From Terrilactibacillus laevilacticus (lineage in GTDB: Bacteria; Bacillota; Bacilli; Bacillales; Sporolactobacillaceae), in NCBI RefSeq assembly GCF_006517395.1, contig NZ_VDCY01000004.1, positions 124,001 through 188,000 of the forward strand: 64,000 bases of DNA, in the 5' to 3' direction. A program made the position numbers and the translations under genes. Below the pieces are notes generated by a model. That model saw only the letters and a program-made list of their open reading frames with translations. It did not search any database and was not told the origin of the DNA. The number at the start of each line of letters is the position of its first letter. Positions within the stretch are counted from its first letter, which is position 1. This document shows, piece after piece, positions 1 through 8,605 of the stretch.

Positions 1-2
1 TT

Positions 3-2021
3 GAGAAGGATAAAGAAGCTATTGAAGCTTATATGGTTGAAGTGGATCAAAAAATGGTTAAGTTTTCAAGTATATTAGAGCGGATTCACTATTTAGTTAA
101 TGAACATTTTTATTATGATGTTTTTGCCGAGTATACAGAAGAACAAGTTCAACATATCCATGAATTGGCTCATAGCTTTAACTTTAAGTTTCAATCGTAC
201 ATGGCAGCAAGTAAATTTTACCGTGATTATGCGATGAAAACAGACGATAAAAAATGTTATCTTGAGCATTATGCGGATCGTGTGGCGATTGTCGCCCTTT
301 ATCTTGCACGTGGAAATGCTTTGAAAGCTGAGACTTTTACACGTTCGATGATGGAACAACGTTATCAACCAGCAACACCCACTTTCTTAAATGCAGGTAA
401 AGCACGTCGTGGTGAATTGGTTTCTTGTTTTCTACTTGAAGTGGATGACTCCTTAAACTCGATTAACTACATAGAGAGCACAGCCCAACAACTCTCAAAA
501 ATCGGTGGCGGTGTGGCTATTAACCTTTCAAAAATTCGGGCTCGCGGGGAAGCGATCAAAGGCGTTGAAGGTGTGGCCAAAGGTGTCGTTCCTGTTGCAC
601 GTAAATTACAACTCGGTTTCTCCTATGCTGATCAGCTTGGTCAACGTCCAGGTGCTGGGGCAGCTTATTTAAACATTTTCCACTGGGATGCACCAGAATT
701 TCTAGATACAAAGAAAGAAAATGCCGACGAAGACATCCGTTTGTCGACCTTATCGATTGGTCTTATCGTACCTGGGAAATTTTTCGAACTCGCGGAGAAA
801 GGTAAATCATTTTATATGTTCGCACCCTATACGGTGTATAAAGCTTACGGGCGTCATCTTGATGATATGGATATCGATGAGATGTATGATGAATTGGTAC
901 AAAACGATGCCGTTAAAAAGAAAAGTGCGGACGCTCGTGAGTTTTTAAATATTATTGCCCAAATGCAAATGCAATCAGGTTATCCCTATATTTTCTTTAA
1001 AGACAATGCAAATAAAAATCACGCTCTCAGTAGCCTTGGACAAGTTAAAATGTCCAATCTTTGTACAGAAATCTTTCAACTTCAAGAAACGTCTACGATT
1101 AATGATTACGGCGTAGAGGATATCATTCGACGTGACATTTCATGTAATCTTGGTTCATTAAATATCGTTAATGTTATGGAAAGCGGGAAGTTACAAGAAT
1201 CCATTCACGATGGTATCGATGCTTTAACTCAAGTTAGTGATATGACGAACATATCAAATGCTCCAGGTGTACGAAAAGCAAATAATGAACTCCATTCCGT
1301 CGGACTTGGTGCCATGAACCTTAATGGCTATTTAGCGAAGAATCAAATCGCTTATGAATCGGAAGAAGCTCGTGACTTTGTCAGAACGTTCTTCTCGATT
1401 GTCAATTTTTATTCGATCGAAAAATCGATGGAGATCGCCAAAGAACGTGGTAAAACTTTCGATGGTTTTGAAAAATCAAGTTATGCTGATGGCACATATT
1501 TTAATAAATATCGAGTGGAATCTTTTGCTCCACGAACGGAGAAAGTCAAAGAGTTATTTAGAGGTATTGCCATTCCTACACCAGAAGACTGGAACAACCT
1601 TAGTGAAGAAGTAAAGGCAAATGGCTTGTATAATGCCTATCGTTTAGCTATCGCACCAACACAATCGATTAGCTACGTTCAAAATGCAACAAGTTCAGTC
1701 ATGCCTGTCGTCAATATTATTGAACGCAGAAAATATGGCAACAGTGAAACGTTCTATCCCATGCCTTTCTTATCTCCACAGACGATGTGGTACTATAAAT
1801 CAGCCTTTCAAACGAATCAATACCGTGTGATTGATTTAATTGTTGAAGCACAGCAGCATGTCGACCAAGGTATTTCGACCATCCTTTATGTTGATAGCAT
1901 GACGAGTACACGTGAACTTGCCCGTCTGTACGCTTATGCCCATAAAAAAGGGTTGAAATCACTTTACTATACAAGAACGCAACTATTATCACCTGAAGAA
2001 TGCACGTCTTGCTCAGTGTGA
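3..2021 (+). CDS. nrdE: Class Ib ribonucleoside-diphosphate reductase, large subunit NrdE (5' truncated by window edge)
   Basis: NrdE reduces ribonucleoside diphosphates to deoxyribonucleotides in the cytosol, with the radical supplied by NrdF. The reading frame is open to the left edge (EKDKEAIEAY precedes the first Met at 33), so the N-terminus lies outside the window; about 673 of roughly 700 residues are visible. Numbered from the Met at 33, the redox cysteine pair is C132 (in LVSCFLLEV) and C371 (in CNLGSLN), the catalytic thiyl cysteine and glutamate are C344 and E346 (in NLCTEIF), and the C-terminal radical-transfer tyrosines lie in LYYTRTQ. The tail CTSCSV is the swinging thioredoxin/NrdH-accepting cysteine pair. 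nrdF follows after 15 bp with its own Shine-Dalgarno site, so the two form an operon; nrdI is expected upstream outside the window. Confidence 0.97.
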   Translation, partial: EKDKEAIEAYMVEVDQKMVKFSSILERIHYLVNEHFYYDVFAEYTEEQVQHIHELAHSFNFKFQSYMAASKFYRDYAMKTDDKKCYLEHYADRVAIVALYLARGNALKAETFTRSMMEQRYQPATPTFLNAGKARRGELVSCFLLEVDDSLNSINYIESTAQQLSKIGGGVAINLSKIRARGEAIKGVEGVAKGVVPVARKLQLGFSYADQLGQRPGAGAAYLNIFHWDAPEFLDTKKENADEDIRLSTLSIGLIVPGKFFELAEKGKSFYMFAPYTVYKAYGRHLDDMDIDEMYDELVQNDAVKKKSADAREFLNIIAQMQMQSGYPYIFFKDNANKNHALSSLGQVKMSNLCTEIFQLQETSTINDYGVEDIIRRDISCNLGSLNIVNVMESGKLQESIHDGIDALTQVSDMTNISNAPGVRKANNELHSVGLGAMNLNGYLAKNQIAYESEEARDFVRTFFSIVNFYSIEKSMEIAKERGKTFDGFEKSSYADGTYFNKYRVESFAPRTEKVKELFRGIAIPTPEDWNNLSEEVKANGLYNAYRLAIAPTQSISYVQNATSSVMPVVNIIERRKYGNSETFYPMPFLSPQTMWYYKSAFQTNQYRVIDLIVEAQQHVDQGISTILYVDSMTSTRELARLYAYAHKKGLKSLYYTRTQLLSPEECTSCSV

Positions 2022-2036
2022 GGGGGATTACTATAG

Positions 2037-3023
2037 ATGAAAGCCATTAATTGGAATACAAATGCGAATCAAGTCGCAAAAATTTACTGGAAGCAAAACT
2101 TAAATCAATTCTGGACAGAAGAAGCGTTCAAAGTATCCCGCGATTTATCTGATTGGGATAACATGCTTGAAGATGAACAAACCACTTATGTTGAAGTGCT
2201 GTCCGGGTTAACAGGTCTTGACCGTGAACAAGGCGATGAAGGGATGCCTTTAATTGGTTACCACCACGATAATATGCACGAACAAGCTGTTTTTTCATGG
2301 ATGGCCATGATGGAACATGTTCACGCTAAAAGTTATTCACATATTTTCTCAACTCTGATTCCATCGAATAAAACGGACTATTATCTAGGCGAATGGGTGG
2401 ATAAGCAGCCGGAACTCCAAGAGAAATATCGTCTCATTTCTTATTGGTATCATAAACTTTTAGCTCCTAAAGTTACTTCATTTGATCGTTATATGGCTAT
2501 GGTCGCTTCTGTCTTTCTTGAAAGTTTCTCATTCTACAGCGGCTTCTTCTACCCAGTTTATCTATCAGGACAAGGCCGCATGATTGCAAGTGGAGAAATC
2601 ATTCGCAAAATCATTCAAGATGAATCGATCCACGGAAGTTTCACAGGAATGGTGGCCCAGCGCCTATACAACGAAGACTTAACTGTAGCTGAACAAGAAC
2701 AAGCGGATGAAGAAACTTACAAGCTACTCGATCAACTGCTTGAACTTGAAAAAACATATACAGAAAAAATCTATAAAAAAATTAATCTAGAAAAAGATGT
2801 ATATGATTATGTTAAATATAATGCCAACAGAGCATTACAAAACCTTGGAAAAGATGATCGTTATGAACATGATCCAGTCAGCCAGATCGTATTAAATGGA
2901 ATTGATACAAGTACGGTCAATCATGATTTCTTCTCAACTAAAGGGGATTATGTTGTACCATTGAACATTGAACCATTAACTGACGACGACTTTGACTTCT
3001 CTGATGTAGAATTGCAAAAATAA
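2037..3023 (+). CDS. nrdF: Class Ib ribonucleoside-diphosphate reductase, small subunit NrdF
   Basis: The 328-residue length is typical of NrdF, the dimetal (Mn or Fe) tyrosyl-radical subunit that activates NrdE. The metal-ligand motifs occur in order: TGLDREQGDEG (Asp), MMEHVHAKSYS (Glu, His and the radical Tyr), LESFSFYSGF (Glu) and DESIHGSF (Glu, His). The C-terminal acidic tail DDDFDFSDVE is the NrdE-docking peptide. The start follows an AGGGGG site just after the nrdE stop. A hairpin terminator follows at 3035-3071, so the operon ends here; a ymaB-like gene, found next in Bacillus subtilis, is absent. Confidence 0.97.
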   Translation: MKAINWNTNANQVAKIYWKQNLNQFWTEEAFKVSRDLSDWDNMLEDEQTTYVEVLSGLTGLDREQGDEGMPLIGYHHDNMHEQAVFSWMAMMEHVHAKSYSHIFSTLIPSNKTDYYLGEWVDKQPELQEKYRLISYWYHKLLAPKVTSFDRYMAMVASVFLESFSFYSGFFYPVYLSGQGRMIASGEIIRKIIQDESIHGSFTGMVAQRLYNEDLTVAEQEQADEETYKLLDQLLELEKTYTEKIYKKINLEKDVYDYVKYNANRALQNLGKDDRYEHDPVSQIVLNGIDTSTVNHDFFSTKGDYVVPLNIEPLTDDDFDFSDVELQK

Positions 3024-3034
3024 TAAAAGTAGAT

Positions 3035-3071
3035 CTGTGTACCTTTATAGTGGGTGCACAGTTTTTGTTTT
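3035..3071 (+). terminator. Rho-independent terminator after nrdEF
   Basis: An imperfect stem CTGTGTACC / GGGTGCACAG with an 8-nt loop is followed by TTTTTGTTTT. It lies 12 bp past the nrdF stop. Confidence 0.75.
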
Positions 3072-3105
3072 ATCCCGCCTTAACGGCTAGTAAAGCTCCT
3101 CACTG
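3066..3105 (-). repeat. Remnant of the CAGTGGGG structured intergenic repeat
   Basis: Read on the minus strand this stretch contains CTAGCCGTTAAGGCGGGATA, matching the 3' end of the fuller copies at 5985-6140 and 45233-45438. Only the terminal part is recognisable. Confidence 0.45.
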
Positions 3106-3155
3106 ATGACTTAATTAGGACGGGTATGCGGATGAGCAAAAGTGGGTTTTGTGAA

Positions 3156-3479
3156 GTAGTGCAATTCAGTGATGAAGTAGTGCAAATCAATGATGAGGTA
3201 GTGCAAATCAATGATGGGGTAGTGCAAATCAATGATAAGTGGTGCAATTCAGTGACGAGGTAGTGCAAATCAATGATAAGTGGTGCAATTCAGTGACGAG
3301 GTAGTGCAAATCAATGATGAGGTAGTGCAAATCAATGATAAGTGGTGCAATTCAGTGACGAGGTAGTGCAAATCAATGATAAGTGGTGCAATTCAGTGAC
3401 GAGGTAGTGCAATTCAGTGATGAGGTAGTGCAATTCCATGATAAGTAGTGCAATTCAATGATGAAGTAGTGCAATTCAG
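3156..3479. repeat. Tandem array of a 20-21 bp unit, about 15.5 copies
   Basis: Fifteen full units and one truncated unit begin with GT(A/G)GTGCAA. Two main variants alternate irregularly: GTAGTGCAAATCAATGAT(G)A(G/A) and GTGGTGCAATTCAGTGACGAG. Unit length is 21 bp, or 20 bp when the unit ends in GATAA. No unique spacers are present, which separates it from a CRISPR array. Reading frames across it give low-complexity Cys-Thr-Thr-Ser peptides without ribosome binding sites and are artefacts of the repeat. It lies between the nrdF terminator and the next gene. Confidence 0.9.
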
Positions 3480-3657
3480 ACATGTAGTATACAATCAACA
3501 TAAAGTATTGAAAATCGTCCTTAAATTTCAAAAAGAAGACAAGTTTACTCCACGAAACTGTCACAATCTAATAAATAGAACCAAGTATACATATGGTAAA
3601 ATAAGTCTATTAATAGAATGACTATCTCGTTATAGACGAAGAATGGAGTGAGAAGAA

Positions 3658-3840
3658 ATGTCTCCCAATCAAAAAAGAACCTTTAAGGCAATTACATCAG
3701 TTATCTTTATTGCAAGTTCGATTGCTTATATGATTAACGACAAATTTCATTATAGTCTTATCACATTAGTCATTGGATTTCTATTTTGTATCAGTGCTTT
3801 ATTTCAAAAGAACGTGAAAGATTACGCGAAAAAGAAATGA
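3658..3840 (+). CDS. Small two-segment membrane protein, unknown function
   Basis: The protein has 60 residues: a basic N-terminus (SPNQKRTFK), two hydrophobic stretches at about residues 11-25 and 32-48, and a basic tail ending KKK. The start is preceded by GGAGTGAG at a suitable distance. It resembles the many small uncharacterised two-helix proteins of Bacillus; I do not recognise a family. It stands alone between the 21-bp tandem array and a VOC-family gene. That it is a real gene rests on the ribosome binding site and the clean hydrophobic pattern. Confidence 0.6.
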   Translation: MSPNQKRTFKAITSVIFIASSIAYMINDKFHYSLITLVIGFLFCISALFQKNVKDYAKKK

Positions 3841-3988
3841 TTAGTAGTATAACATCTATGTATTGATTTGTAAGTGAATCCGTATTCCGTATAACATTGT
3901 ATATAAAGAGTGGACCGATTTCGTTAAGCAAGTTATTTCAATATTCCGCATGGTTAAAGTATGATAAATAAAAAGGGCGGTTTTTGAA

Positions 3989-4591
3989 ATGTTATTTCAT
4001 TATCATTTTTGGACACCTTTTGTTGAAGAAACCGAAGAGTTTTATAAAGCTAATGGTGTTTATGTTTATCAAAGAATTGGGAAATATCAAGGCGATTTTC
4101 AAACATTTAATCCCCCTCAAGACTGGGAGGAGTTTAGAAATAAGAAGATTATTTTTCGGATTATTGAAATGAAAAAGGGCGCAATTAATATTACCTTTGG
4201 TTATGGAAAGAAAATCATGTTTGACCATATTGGCTTTTTCGTTTCAGATGAGGATAATCAAAAGATCCTTAACAAGGCACGGAAAATGAATTTAAATGTA
4301 CAAGTGAATGAAAGAAGAACTTTTATCGGAACTCCTTTTGGTTTCCGAATTGAACTTCAAACTCATCACGATGCCGTAGAATCAGAAAACAGCCTTACTA
4401 AAATAAACAAGTTGGAAATAAGTACTAAATCAGATGGTCTTTCGAAATTACTAATGAATCTATTCGAAGAAGATATCCCCCAGATCATTTCAACAGTTGG
4501 GAACAAAACAACAATATTACGAGCTATCATTAGTAATATAAAATTGAAAAAGACCGTAGATCCAAATGGCGTCAAACTATACATTGAATGA
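3989..4591 (+). CDS. VOC (glyoxalase/bleomycin-resistance fold)-like protein
   Basis: This 200-residue protein opens with a beta-strand segment LFHYHFWTPFVEETEEFY, as in the first module of VOC-fold proteins, and has a second module around FDHIGFFVSDEDNQKILNKA (residues about 79-98) with the usual His, followed by TPFGFRIELQTH, where VOC enzymes carry the metal Glu. The C-terminal 60 residues (KINKLEISTKSDGLSKLLMNLF) look like a further short module. The substrate is unknown; such proteins are common, mostly uncharacterised, stand-alone genes in Bacillus. The start has a weak AAGGGCGG site. No neighbour suggests a pathway. Confidence 0.65.
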   Translation: MLFHYHFWTPFVEETEEFYKANGVYVYQRIGKYQGDFQTFNPPQDWEEFRNKKIIFRIIEMKKGAINITFGYGKKIMFDHIGFFVSDEDNQKILNKARKMNLNVQVNERRTFIGTPFGFRIELQTHHDAVESENSLTKINKLEISTKSDGLSKLLMNLFEEDIPQIISTVGNKTTILRAIISNIKLKKTVDPNGVKLYIE

Positions 4592-4935
4592 ATGTCTAGA
4601 TAATAATTGGTGAATTTACACCAGAGTACTAGATAACCGAATGCCCACATTATTCCAATTAAATGTTTCATCTATCATTTATATATAATAAACCATCTAC
4701 AGATGTACTTCACTTCATAACAAGATCACCCAACAAAACAAGTTAACGTTACCATCGAAAAAAGAAAACATTGAACTTGAAGCTAAATGGCTTAAACGAG
4801 TGTTCCTATACCTTTTTTCAGTAGAAGCAGAATAATAGAGAAGTGAGTAAAAATGAGTGCTTTTACTACATATTTGTTTTTTTAGATTTAAGGTTGTACT
4901 CCATCACAGCGAGGGAAGAAATTTCACCAAAGTCA
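4592..4935. other. Intergenic region with a short coding-like fragment
   Basis: The only structure seen is an open stretch at 4743-4835 on the plus strand that reads LTLPSKKENIELEAKWLKRV... and ends at a double stop. It has no start codon or ribosome binding site and may be the C-terminal remnant of a lost gene. No family was recognised. Confidence 0.25.
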
Positions 4936-5271
4936 TCATTTATGGATTTTAACTTTAGTTCCAATGGGAACTCTAGTCGATAATTCTAAAACATCTTGAT
5001 TATACATTCTAATACAACCAAGAGAGACATCCTTACCGATTGAAGCTGGATTATTTGTTCCATGAATACCGTAATGGGGTTTTGATAATCCCATCCAAAA
5101 TGCTCCATATGGCCCACCGGGGTTAGGTTGTTTATTGATAATGGTATAAGTCCCAACAGGCGTTGGTGTTAATATTTTTCCAACGGCAATAGGATACTCT
5201 TTAATTAAAGTGTCATCATCAAAAAGTTTTAATTTATGTTTTGATGTTGATACATCAATCCATTGCACCAT
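4936..5271 (-). CDS. L,D-transpeptidase (YkuD domain), single-domain form
   Basis: YkuD-domain enzymes make 3-3 peptidoglycan cross-links through an acyl-enzyme cysteine. The catalytic signature is complete: the HGTN motif ([11 protein letters not shown]) followed by VSLGCIRM, with the nucleophile in GCIR. The glycine-rich loop [13 protein letters not shown] upstream is also typical. The protein is about 111 residues and contains only the catalytic domain: no LysM domain and no obvious signal peptide, like the short Bacillus spore/cell-wall homologues. I chose the ATG at 5271 because GGAG at 5284-5281 sits 9 nt before it, whereas the ATG at 5286 has no ribosome binding site. Confidence 0.88.
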   Translation of the reverse strand: MVQWIDVSTSKHKLKLFDDDTLIKEYPIAVGKILTPTPVGTYTIINKQPNPGGPYGAFWMGLSKPHYGIHGTNNPASIGKDVSLGCIRMYNQDVLELSTRVPIGTKVKIHK

Positions 5272-5340
5272 TTTGTTCAACTCCATTTTTTGAGTATTTT
5301 ATGAAGTTCCCATGGCAATGGTGATTCTTGAATTAGCGGA

Positions 5341-5372
5341 TAAAGGAAAGGGGTACCAATGGCTGGTACCCC
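5341..5372 (-). terminator. Terminator downstream of the YjcZ-type gene
   Basis: A perfect 8-bp stem GGGGTACC/GGTACCCC with a 7-nt loop is followed on the minus strand by TTTCCTTT. It lies between the YjcZ-type gene (upstream on this strand) and the L,D-transpeptidase. Confidence 0.6.
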
Positions 5373-5425
5373 AAAAGGTGATGACAAGAACTTGGCTTTT
5401 TTGAGGGGATAGGTTGATTTAAAGA

Positions 5426-5542
5426 TTAGTAGCAGTAGAAGGCACCGACAATGATTAACAAGATAAATAAAACAACGATTAAAGCGAATGAGTTGTTATT
5501 ATATCCTCCTCCATAGGAGTTGGTGTTATTTTGAAAACCCAT
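5426..5542 (-). CDS. YjcZ-family sporulation peptide (38 aa)
   Basis: A 38-residue ORF starts MGFQNNTNSYGGGYNNN, continues with one hydrophobic helix SFALIVVLFILLIIVGAFYC and ends in Tyr. This is the YjcZ/sporulation-peptide pattern: Gly/Tyr/Asn-rich head and a FALIVVLFILLIIVG transmembrane segment. The ATG at 5542 is preceded on the minus strand by a GGGGGTG site. Members are small membrane peptides made in sporulating Bacillus; the exact role is unknown. It is followed by a terminator at 5341-5372. The peptide motif is distinctive enough for a confident call despite the length. Confidence 0.88.
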   Translation of the reverse strand: MGFQNNTNSYGGGYNNNSFALIVVLFILLIIVGAFYCY

Positions 5543-5623
5543 CTATATACACCCCCTTTTTTAATCAATCGATATATCATATGGAATCAATGATAACTCT
5601 GAAAGGTATAAATGACGGTATAA

Positions 5624-5845
5624 AAAAGCCCCTTCTCCAAATTTAAAAAGGTTGCTGAAAAGGCACTATTAACTACTTTAGAATTTCAAGATCGTACTTT
5701 AGATGAAATGAAAGCATATCAATTTAAAGATTATCCTCCTAGTATTAGTTATTATACTAGGGTAAAATCATCGCTAATTAAAAGGGAGCTGCTTCTACAA
5801 ACAGCGGCTCTAGTTGAAGAAAGATATGGGATTTTAGTGTTGTAA
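5624..5845 (+). pseudogene. Orphan coding remnant without a start
   Basis: A frame open from 5624 reads KFKKVAEKALLTTLEFQDRT, DYPPSISYYTRVKSSLIK and ends ELLLQTAALVEERYGILVL-stop. Composition and codon pattern look like real protein, but there is no start codon or ribosome binding site near its open end. It looks like the 3' remnant of a gene, possibly a phage-type small regulator, though no family is certain. A hairpin terminator follows at 5880. Confidence 0.4.
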
Positions 5846-5879
5846 AGTCAAATAGTGCATCCATATGACGTACAAAAAA

Positions 5880-5926
5880 AGGATAGATGTAGAAGGAATG
5901 CTCCCTGTTCATCTATCCTTTTCTTT
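5880..5926 (+). terminator. Hairpin terminator
   Basis: A perfect 10-bp stem AGGATAGATG / CATCTATCCT with a 20-nt loop is followed by TTTCTTTT. It would end transcription of the remnant at 5624-5845. The A-run before it would allow function on the minus strand too. Confidence 0.65.
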
Positions 5927-5984
5927 TAGCCATAAAGAATGTTTTACAATATAAATTTCAAAAAACCTTCCTTGATTTAATAAT

Positions 5985-6140
5985 TTGAAACTTCAATCAG
6001 TGGGGTGTTTCTTCATCCCCCACTGATTGTCAGCCTAAATCAATCGGGCTTTTACGGGCTGTTATTACACCTAGGAATGCTCGTTTACATTGGATTACCT
6101 TGAGGTGGGAGTTTTCTAGCCGTTAATGTGGGATAAAAAG
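5985..6140 (+). repeat. Structured intergenic repeat, CAGTGGGG family, copy 1
   Basis: The copy has a strong stem (ATCAGTGGGG ... CCCCACTGAT), then AGCCTAAATCAATCGGGC, TTTTACGGGC, and the 3' block CTTGAGGTGGGA, CTAGCCGTTAATGTGGGATA. All blocks recur in the same order at 45233-45438, and partial, degenerate copies lie at 3066-3105, 9685-9750 and 29424-29455. No reading frame runs through it. Confidence 0.75.
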
Positions 6141-6157
6141 CATAAACCCTTTTTAAA

Positions 6158-6349
6158 TTAGAATATCGGATATAAATTTTGAGTAGGACGTTTAACAGTT
6201 TTTGTAAATGTTCCATAGACATGACCGCACTTATCACAATAAGCAATGTGAAACCAAGGATCTCCGTTTTTACTTTTTTCTACGCTTTCCGTTGATACGA
6301 TATGCTCTTTTCCTACTACTTCACAATGTGGACATTTGATTTCTATCAT
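6158..6349 (-). CDS. Small zinc-ribbon protein
   Basis: The 63-residue protein has two CxxC knuckles, CPHC near residue 6 and CDKC near residue 38 (AYCDKCGHVYG), the standard treble-clef zinc ribbon. The C-terminal TKTVKRPTQ is basic. The start has a clear AAGGAGATGG site. It lies 60 bp downstream of leuA on the same strand, with no terminator seen between them, so it may be co-transcribed. The function is unknown; such proteins often touch nucleic acid or serve as small adaptors. Confidence 0.75.
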   Translation of the reverse strand: MIEIKCPHCEVVGKEHIVSTESVEKSKNGDPWFHIAYCDKCGHVYGTFTKTVKRPTQNLYPIF

Positions 6350-6409
6350 TACAATCCATCTCCTTTTTATTTTGGAAAATTATGAACAAAAACGGAAACT
6401 TTTATCTTT

Positions 6410-8083
6410 TTATTGCATTACAACCACTTTTTTTAAAACACGATTTGTAGCACTTACAATGGCTTGCAAAGATGATCGGGTAACACTCGGTGATATACCA
6501 GATCCATAAGAATAGTCACCTTGTTCTGTATGGATTTGGATATAGGTTATCGCTTTTGATGTTGAACCATTTTCTAGTGCATGTTCACTGTAGCTAGCAA
6601 TATCAATTTTTTGTTCAACTAAGTCACTCAAACCTTTACAGAAGGCATCTATGACACCATTTCCATGTCCTGAAATAGCCACTTTTTCACCTTCAGAGAT
6701 TAAGTTAGCGCGGACAGTAGATTGATGGTTATCATCGACTTGTTCGACATAGTTTATCAATTGAAGAGGTGACTCAATGTTCACATACTCACTAATGAAA
6801 GCTTCATAGATCTCTTTAGGTGTAAGTTCTTTACTCGCTTGATCAGAAATCTGTGTAATAATTGGTCCAAAGTCTTGCTGCATGGCTTTTGGAAGATGAA
6901 GGTCATAGTGAGTTTTCAAAATGTAGCTAACGCCGCCTTTACCAGATTGACTGTTAATTCGGATAATAGCATCGTAATTTCGTCCAACATCTTTCGGATC
7001 AATTGGTAAATATGGGACATCCCAATAATCAAGGTTTTCTTTTTCCATATGGGCCATGCCTTTGTTAATCGCATCTTGGTGTGAGCCTGAGAAAGCGGTA
7101 AAAACTAATTTTCCTGCATAGGGGTGTCTTGGGTGAATACTCATCTTCGTTGATTCTTCATAGACTTTGATCATTTCATCCATGTCGCTAAAATTAAGCT
7201 TTGGATCCACACCCTGTGTAAGTAGGTTTAAAGCAAAATTCACAATATCCATATTACCTGTTCGTTCTCCATTACCAAATAATGTACCTTCGATTCGATC
7301 GGCACCTGCCATTAAGCCAAGTTCTGAAGCCGCAATGCCTGTTCCACGGTCGTTGTGCGAATGAAGGCTAACAATGACATTTTCTCTATATTTTAGATTC
7401 TCACAAATGTATTCAACAAGATCGGCAAAGACGTTAGCCGTGCATAATTCAACGGTATTTGGTAGATTAATAATGACTTTATTTTCAGATGCAGGTTTGA
7501 GTTCATCGAGAACGGCATTACAAACCTCTACAACATAATCGACTTCGGCTCCTGGAAAACTTTCCGGGCTATACTCGAAGATGAAACGTTCTTCACCATA
7601 TTTTTTGGCTAGTTTCTTTGCCTGTCTAGCACCATCGACAGCAAGTGCTTTTATTTCTTCTTTACTTTTTCGGAAGACAACGTCACGTTGAATGGTAGAA
7701 ACTGAATTATAGAGATGAACGATCGCTTTATGCACACCTTCTAGACTTGCGAAGGTACGATCTAGGATATGTGTTCTAAGCTGAGTCAAGACTTGAATAG
7801 TCACATCTTTAGGTATCATATGATTGTCAATTAAGGTTCTTGTGAATGTGTATTCTGTATCAGAAGCAGCAGGGAAGCCCACTTCAATTTCCTTAAAACC
7901 TAATTTCACTAAGTAGTTAAAAAAATTAATTTTCTGCTCAAGGTTCATGGGTGTTTCTAAAGCTTGGTTACCATCTCTTAGATCCACACTGCACCATATC
8001 GGCGCCTTTGTAATTTCATTATCAGGCCATTTGCGGTTTACCTTTTTGATTTTTTTGTAAGGTTTATATTTTTGATAGTTCAT
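6410..8083 (-). CDS. leuA: 2-isopropylmalate synthase, type 2 (long, about 557 aa)
   Basis: LeuA condenses 2-oxoisovalerate with acetyl-CoA, the first committed step of leucine synthesis. The catalytic motif WCSVDLRDGNQAL near the N-terminus, the metal-binding SLHSHNDRGTG, and GNGERTGN identify it, and the C-terminal ~130 residues form the allosteric leucine-sensing domain (VAISGHGNGVIDAFCKGL). The length and sequence match the long form typical of actinobacteria and some Bacilli, unlike the ~515-residue enzyme of the B. subtilis ilv-leu operon. The ATG at 8083 is preceded by AAGGTGG; the upstream GTG at 8095 overlaps that site. No leuBCD genes adjoin it; a Leu T-box leader lies directly upstream. 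Confidence 0.93.
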   Translation of the reverse strand: MNYQKYKPYKKIKKVNRKWPDNEITKAPIWCSVDLRDGNQALETPMNLEQKINFFNYLVKLGFKEIEVGFPAASDTEYTFTRTLIDNHMIPKDVTIQVLTQLRTHILDRTFASLEGVHKAIVHLYNSVSTIQRDVVFRKSKEEIKALAVDGARQAKKLAKKYGEERFIFEYSPESFPGAEVDYVVEVCNAVLDELKPASENKVIINLPNTVELCTANVFADLVEYICENLKYRENVIVSLHSHNDRGTGIAASELGLMAGADRIEGTLFGNGERTGNMDIVNFALNLLTQGVDPKLNFSDMDEMIKVYEESTKMSIHPRHPYAGKLVFTAFSGSHQDAINKGMAHMEKENLDYWDVPYLPIDPKDVGRNYDAIIRINSQSGKGGVSYILKTHYDLHLPKAMQQDFGPIITQISDQASKELTPKEIYEAFISEYVNIESPLQLINYVEQVDDNHQSTVRANLISEGEKVAISGHGNGVIDAFCKGLSDLVEQKIDIASYSEHALENGSTSKAITYIQIHTEQGDYSYGSGISPSVTRSSLQAIVSATNRVLKKVVVMQ

Positions 8084-8134
8084 GTAAAACGCCACCTTCT
8101 ATTTTTTATTTATCAAGGTCGTGTATTTAGATTT

Positions 8135-8450
8135 AGAAATATAAAAAACCTCCCACCTCTTAATTAATTTTAAGAGACGAAAGGTTGGATTAACTTCCGT
8201 GGTACCACTCTAATTATCCTTATCGTTAACGATAAGAATCACTTAGTGAGATATCAGAATATCTCGTCAGGATATTGGCTGACCGCCAGCATTACCTACT
8301 AATCATTATTTCAGTAAGCCACTCAAAGGCGAGTTCGATTTCCTTGGAATGCTGCTTTACACCAAACAGCAGCTCTCTTAGATTCTACCCGGAAATGTAC
8401 TATTCCTTGTCATCGCGTAAGTTCTTATAAAATTGGGTTGAACTGAGTCT
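8135..8450 (-). promoter_or_regulatory. Leucine T-box riboswitch leader of leuA
   Basis: On the minus strand the leader has a long Stem I with the apical CTGCTG...CAGCAG arm, a specifier region with CTC (Leu) read from 8333-8331, and the T-box core AGTGGTACCACGG at about 8212-8199 that pairs with the uncharged tRNA CCA end. It ends in a terminator, CCTTTCGTCTCTTA pairing with TAAGAGGTGGGAGG, followed by six T (8143-8185). Uncharged tRNA-Leu would stabilise the antiterminator and turn on leuA. Confidence 0.93.
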
Positions 8451-8605
8451 AACACCTCGAAAAATAAAAGTCAACCTAACGAGAAAATTAAGAAAATTAG
8501 GATGAAGTTTTTCTCTAATATCTATATGCAAAATATAAAGTTTATACATCTATGTATGTTATTTTTTGAAATCGAATATATCGAATCTTTCACTTTTTGA
8601 CTTTT

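Noticed and set aside
3080-3564. Two minus-strand ORFs rich in Cys, Thr and Ser
   Set aside because: They arise from the 21-bp repeats read in frame (period a multiple of three), lack ribosome binding sites, and change frame whenever a 20-bp unit occurs.
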